From positions 1-33,985 of the forward strand of contig MGTU01000030.1 in the NCBI GenBank assembly GCA_001799615.1: 33,985 nt of DNA, given 5' to 3'. Source of the stretch: Elusimicrobia bacterium GWA2_61_42. Lineage in GTDB: Bacteria; Elusimicrobiota; Elusimicrobia; Elusimicrobiales; UBA9959. Position numbers and translations under genes: made by a program. The notes under the pieces were generated by a model. It did not search any database and was not told where the DNA came from. It was given only the letters and a program-made list of their open reading frames with translations. Of this stretch, positions 30,962-33,985 are shown piece after piece; position 1 is the stretch's first letter; every line of letters begins with the position of its first letter.

Positions 30962-32565
30962 TGCTTTTGTCCAGGAAGCCGGTCCTCCTTTTAGCCCTGC
31001 TGACGCTGCTGCCGGCTTCCTCCGCTTTCGCCCTTAAAATAGAGCGCCTCGCCCGCTTCTCTCCCGCCTCCGGCAAAAGTTCCTACCTGGAAGTCGCCGG
31101 CGGTTCGGCCATCGTAAGATTCAAGGCAGGCGTTTCCACCGCCGCCGCCTCTGTCTCGCTCACGGCGCTGGGTTTTTCAGTCGCCGCGGATTTTCCGCGC
31201 TTTAATTTCTCGGTCGTCAAATTTCCCGACGGGCTGGGCGTCTCCGCGGGCCTGGCGCAGCTTAGAGCCCTGCCGCAGGTCGAGTCCGCCGCCCCTGACC
31301 GGGTGTTCAAGCCTAAACGCGTACCGGGGGACCCTTACGTCACCCGCCAGTACGCGCTGGCCCAGGTGCAGGCCTTCGGGGCCTGGGAATACGAGGTGGG
31401 CGCTTCGAGCAAGGTTACAGTGGCTTTTATCGACACCGGCATAGACGCGGCGCATCCGGAGCTGGCCTTGAAAATGGTCGGCACCAGCAGGATCTTCAAT
31501 ATCGATACCGGCGGCGTATCCCCTAATCAGCCCTCTACTCCCGCCTGCAACCACGCCACGCGCGCCGCCGGGGTGGCGGCCGCCTCATCTGATAATTCCG
31601 CCGGAGTGGCGGGCATATCCTGGGGAGCCAGGCTGCTATCCCTCAAGGTTTTTGACGACAGCAAGTGCTACCCGGATTGCGCGGACGAAGCGGGGTATCT
31701 TTCCTGCAGCACTTCTGAAACGGCCATCGCCGCCGCCGTCAACTACGCTATCCCGCTGCATAACACCGCCGACTACGGGAAACTTGTGATCAACATCAGT
31801 CTCGGCAGCGTGGGTGGCTGCTCGGACGACGCTCCCTATCCCCTGCAGACAATAGCTAATACCGCGGCAGGCGCGGGGCTGCTTATTTTCGCCGCGTCAG
31901 GCAATGAGGGTTACGGCTATGCCGATTCCCCGGCCAACTGTACGGGCGTATACGCCGTAGGCGCTACGGATTACCAGGACAAACTGGCCTCTTTCTCTAA
32001 TACCGACCCGCTGATGATCAACAGGGGGCTGACCGCGCCGGGGGTGGATATTTATACCACCGACATAAACGGCGGCTATGCCTCGGCCACCGGCACCTCT
32101 TTCGCCTCGCCTATGGCTGCGGGGCTGGCCGCGCTGATCTGGTCGGCCAGGCCGTCCTACGCTGCCGCCGATGTTTTTGACAAAATGAAAAGATCGGCCG
32201 ACGACCTGGGGCCCGCGGGCCCCGACAGCGATTACGGCTGGGGGCGCATAAACGCCATGAAAGCTTTGCGGCTTGCCATGACGGGGACGACGCAGTTCGC
32301 CGGCACCAGTAAAGCCGTGGCTTACCCCAACCCTTTCAAGCCCAAAACCCAGCGGCTGGTCACTTTTACCGTGCCGGAAGCTATGACCGCCTCGGGCGTG
32401 GAAGTGAAGATCTATACAACCGAGGGCGAGCAGGTGAAAAAACTGGACGGCCTGGCCTGGGACGGCAGGAACGAGGCCGGCGCCGCCGTGGCCAGCGGGG
32501 TTTACATTTTCAGGGTCAAGACGGATAAGGACGCGGCCACAGGCCGGTTCGCGCTGATAAAGTAA
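30961..32565 (+). CDS. Exported subtilisin-like serine protease (S8) with FlgD-like C-terminal domain
   Basis: 534 residues. A signal peptide (~1-24) is followed by an inhibitor-type prodomain (~45-105) and the S8 domain. The triad is present: Asp in F-I-D-T-G-I-D, His in N-H-A-T-R-A-A-G-V-A (the usual H-G-T-H-V-A-G is altered at three positions but keeps the catalytic His), and Ser in G-T-S-F-A-S-P-M-A. The oxyanion Asn is in A-S-G-N-E-G. Six or more cysteines in the catalytic domain suggest disulphide bonds. Residues ~450-534 form a FlgD-like beta domain (A-V-A-Y-P-N-P-F-K-P, V-K-I-Y-T-T-E-G-E, W-D-G-R-N-E-A-G) that often marks secreted or surface proteins. It starts on the stop of the SpoVG-like gene (TAATG), so that protein may be its partner or inhibitor. 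Confidence 0.92.
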   Translation: MLLSRKPVLLLALLTLLPASSAFALKIERLARFSPASGKSSYLEVAGGSAIVRFKAGVSTAAASVSLTALGFSVAADFPRFNFSVVKFPDGLGVSAGLAQLRALPQVESAAPDRVFKPKRVPGDPYVTRQYALAQVQAFGAWEYEVGASSKVTVAFIDTGIDAAHPELALKMVGTSRIFNIDTGGVSPNQPSTPACNHATRAAGVAAASSDNSAGVAGISWGARLLSLKVFDDSKCYPDCADEAGYLSCSTSETAIAAAVNYAIPLHNTADYGKLVINISLGSVGGCSDDAPYPLQTIANTAAGAGLLIFAASGNEGYGYADSPANCTGVYAVGATDYQDKLASFSNTDPLMINRGLTAPGVDIYTTDINGGYASATGTSFASPMAAGLAALIWSARPSYAAADVFDKMKRSADDLGPAGPDSDYGWGRINAMKALRLAMTGTTQFAGTSKAVAYPNPFKPKTQRLVTFTVPEAMTASGVEVKIYTTEGEQVKKLDGLAWDGRNEAGAAVASGVYIFRVKTDKDAATGRFALIK

Positions 32566-32596
32566 CGTTTGCCCGGGTGCGGGTGACGGGGGGGAA

Positions 32597-32938
32597 ATGA
32601 AAGTTTTCAATAAAACGAAGAATCTCCAGGTTTGCGCCGCCGCCGCGAGGGCCGACACCTTTTCCACCAGGCTGTTCGGCCTGATCCCGCGACGCTCGCT
32701 GGGCGCGGAGGAAGGCCTCTGGCTGGAGCCCTGCGCCATGATCCACATGTGTTTTATGCGTTTCCCCATAGACGCGGTTTTCCTCGGCCGCGACCTGCAG
32801 GTGCTGCGCGTTATAGAGAACTTCCGGCCCTGGAGGTTTTCGCCCTGGGTTTACGGGGCGCGCGGCGTGCTGGAACTGCCGGCCGGCCGCTGCTCGGGCC
32901 GCCTTGCGCAGGGGGATACCCTGGAGTTCCGGGGCTAG
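32597..32938 (+). CDS. DUF192 family protein
   Basis: 113 residues, no signal peptide, preceded by a GGGGGGGAA ribosome binding site. The DUF192 core is clear: R-A-D-T-F-S-T-R-L-F-G-L-I, then I-H-M-C-F-M-R-F-P-I-D-A-V-F-L, and V-L-E-L-P-A-G near the end. Members have a small beta-barrel fold and no firmly known function; in archaea and bacteria they are often next to secretion or pilus genes. Here it lies between an exported protease and a PilB/GspE ATPase. It is 31 bases after the protease gene and could share its transcript. Confidence 0.88.
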   Translation: MKVFNKTKNLQVCAAAARADTFSTRLFGLIPRRSLGAEEGLWLEPCAMIHMCFMRFPIDAVFLGRDLQVLRVIENFRPWRFSPWVYGARGVLELPAGRCSGRLAQGDTLEFRG

Positions 32939-32973
32939 CCGGCCGGAGCCGCCAAACAACTTGAAAACAAGCC

Positions 32974-33002
32974 TTGTAACCAGTGACTAATATATTTATA
33001 AT
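32974..33002 (+). promoter_or_regulatory. Sigma-70-type promoter of the PilB/GspE gene
   Basis: TTGTAA (32974-32979), exactly 17 bases, then a perfect TATAAT (32997-33002). The predicted transcript start is near 33009, only about seven bases before ATG 33016, so the leader is too short for a standard ribosome binding site, and none is seen. Confidence 0.65.
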
Positions 33003-33015
33003 AAACAATTGAACT

Positions 33016-33985
33016 ATGGCAGTTGCAAAAGGACTTCAGCGCAAACGAAACATGAGGGAAATCCTCATTGAGGATAAGCTCATATCCGAAGAACAGTATA
33101 AAGCCGCCGAAGAAGCCGCCAAAAAAGACGCTAAATCCTTCCAGCAGGCGCTCGTGGAGCTGAAGCTGGTGCCCGAACTGAAACTGCTCAAGGTGCTGGC
33201 GGACGAGTGGGGTTTCAAGGCCATAGACCTTTCCAAAATGGAGCCGCCCGCCGACGTGGTGCAGCTCCTCCCTGAAGCCCTGTCCCGCAAACAGCTTTGC
33301 GTCCCTTTCGCCCGCCAGGAGAACGTCCTTTTTCTCGCCATGTCCGACCCGCGCGACTTCCTGATCATAGAGGACATGGGCCTGCGCACCGGCTTCGATA
33401 TTAAACCTTACCTGGCCCTGGCGCCCTGGATCATCAAGGTGCTGGACACCGTCTACGGCAAGCAGGACAGCGCGCAGGTGGCGCAGCTGGTGGAGTCGGT
33501 GCAGCAGAGCCAGAGCCAGACCAAGGCCGACGGCGGTGAAGAAAGCTTCTCGCTGGCCGCCGACGCCGAAAAGAAGGACATCAGCGACATCGACGCCACC
33601 GCCCCCGAAGTCGAAAAACTGGTCAACGCCATTATCCTGGGCGCCCTCAGCACCAAAGCTTCCGACATCCACATAGAGCCGTTCGAAGACCCCAACGGCA
33701 AAAATTCGAAAGTGATGGTGCGCTACCGCGTGGACGGCATGCTGCGCGCCGCCTCCTTCAGCGTGCCCTGGGCTTTCCGCCAGGCCATCAACGCCAAGAT
33801 CAAGATCATGTCGAACTCCATGAACATCACGGAGCGCCGCATCCCGCAGAGCGGCCGCATCCAGATCATCGCCAAGGGCAACCCCATAGAGTTCCGCGTG
33901 GAAATGGTGCCCACGGTGTTCGGCGAGTCCTGCGTCATGCGTATCCTGGACCGCGCCTCGGTGCGCGTGGACATCAAGATCATGG
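33016..33985 (+). CDS. Type IV pilus / type II secretion assembly ATPase, N-terminal part (cut by window edge)
   Basis: 323 residues in the window, open at the right edge. Residues ~10-150 are an MshEN (GspE N-terminal) domain: L-I-E-D-K-L-I-S-E-E-Q-Y, L-P-E-A-L-S-R-K-Q-L-C-V-P and A-M-S-D-P-R-D. This domain can bind c-di-GMP in some members. A charged linker follows. From ~190 the ATPase region begins with V-N-A-I-I-L-G-A-L-S-T-K-A-S-D-I-H-I-E-P, V-R-Y-R-V-D-G-M-L and I-T-E-R-R-I-P-Q-S-G-R. Walker A, the Asp box and the zinc motif lie beyond the window. It would power pilus extension or pseudopilus assembly at the inner membrane. PilB and GspE cannot be told apart without the neighbours. Confidence 0.95.
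   Translation, partial: MAVAKGLQRKRNMREILIEDKLISEEQYKAAEEAAKKDAKSFQQALVELKLVPELKLLKVLADEWGFKAIDLSKMEPPADVVQLLPEALSRKQLCVPFARQENVLFLAMSDPRDFLIIEDMGLRTGFDIKPYLALAPWIIKVLDTVYGKQDSAQVAQLVESVQQSQSQTKADGGEESFSLAADAEKKDISDIDATAPEVEKLVNAIILGALSTKASDIHIEPFEDPNGKNSKVMVRYRVDGMLRAASFSVPWAFRQAINAKIKIMSNSMNITERRIPQSGRIQIIAKGNPIEFRVEMVPTVFGESCVMRILDRASVRVDIKIM

Noticed and set aside
1..33985. CRISPR array, tRNA or rRNA genes, insertion sequences, phage genes
   Set aside because: No evenly spaced repeats, no cloverleaf-like segment, no transposase or integrase motif and no rRNA sequence were seen; nearly all of the window is covered by protein genes.

Overview
The window is a GC-rich, gene-dense chromosomal stretch of a bacterium with a Gram-negative-type envelope. 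The evidence for the envelope type is a periplasmic 5'-nucleotidase, lipoproteins, a LysM/FecR-type envelope protein and a type IV pilus/type II secretion ATPase. Many exported TPR proteins, FlgD-like C-terminal domains and frequent ATA isoleucine codons would fit Elusimicrobiota or a related phylum, but that placement is my inference and cannot be confirmed from the sequence alone. I see no tRNA or rRNA gene, no CRISPR array, no insertion sequence and no phage gene. No gap between genes exceeds about 95 bases.

Layout, minus strand 1-17900. The macromolecular synthesis cluster rpsU-dnaG-rpoD is present, with rpoD cut by the window start and a terminator between rpsU and dnaG. A HIT-family hydrolase follows. 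Next is a tightly overlapping five-gene operon (9277 down to 3059): an unknown helical protein, an intact 5'-nucleotidase, a 5'-nucleotidase paralogue that has lost its metal ligands, a membrane-anchored class B acid-phosphatase-like HAD protein that has lost its nucleophile, and a YfhO-type membrane protein. This operon is the best candidate here for an undescribed system. The rplM-rpsI pair comes next, with its own terminator. A second coupled operon (15491 down to 10297) carries a clostripain-family protease, a squalene/phytoene-synthase-like enzyme, dcd, an exported TPR protein and a lipoprotein. A large TPR protein with an uncharacterised C-terminal domain ends the minus-strand block.

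Layout, plus strand 17927-33985. rdgB is followed by a sensor histidine kinase overlapping a LysM/FecR-like exported protein. Then comes a coupled run of TPR protein, a THEP1-like protein without its P-loop, murC and rsmA. Next are an M24 aminopeptidase, lemA, an HtpX-type protease, efp with an unusual tip loop, a HAD hydrolase, an exported tandem SpoVG-like protein, a subtilisin-like protease, a DUF192 protein and the 5' part of a PilB/GspE ATPase.

Two general features stand out. Several genes at the head of a transcription unit lack a ribosome binding site and have a TATAAT-like box within about 20 bases of the start codon, which points to leaderless or very short-leader mRNAs; genes inside operons mostly have a normal ribosome binding site or a stop/start overlap. 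Apparent pseudoenzymes are also frequent: three clear cases in 34 kb.
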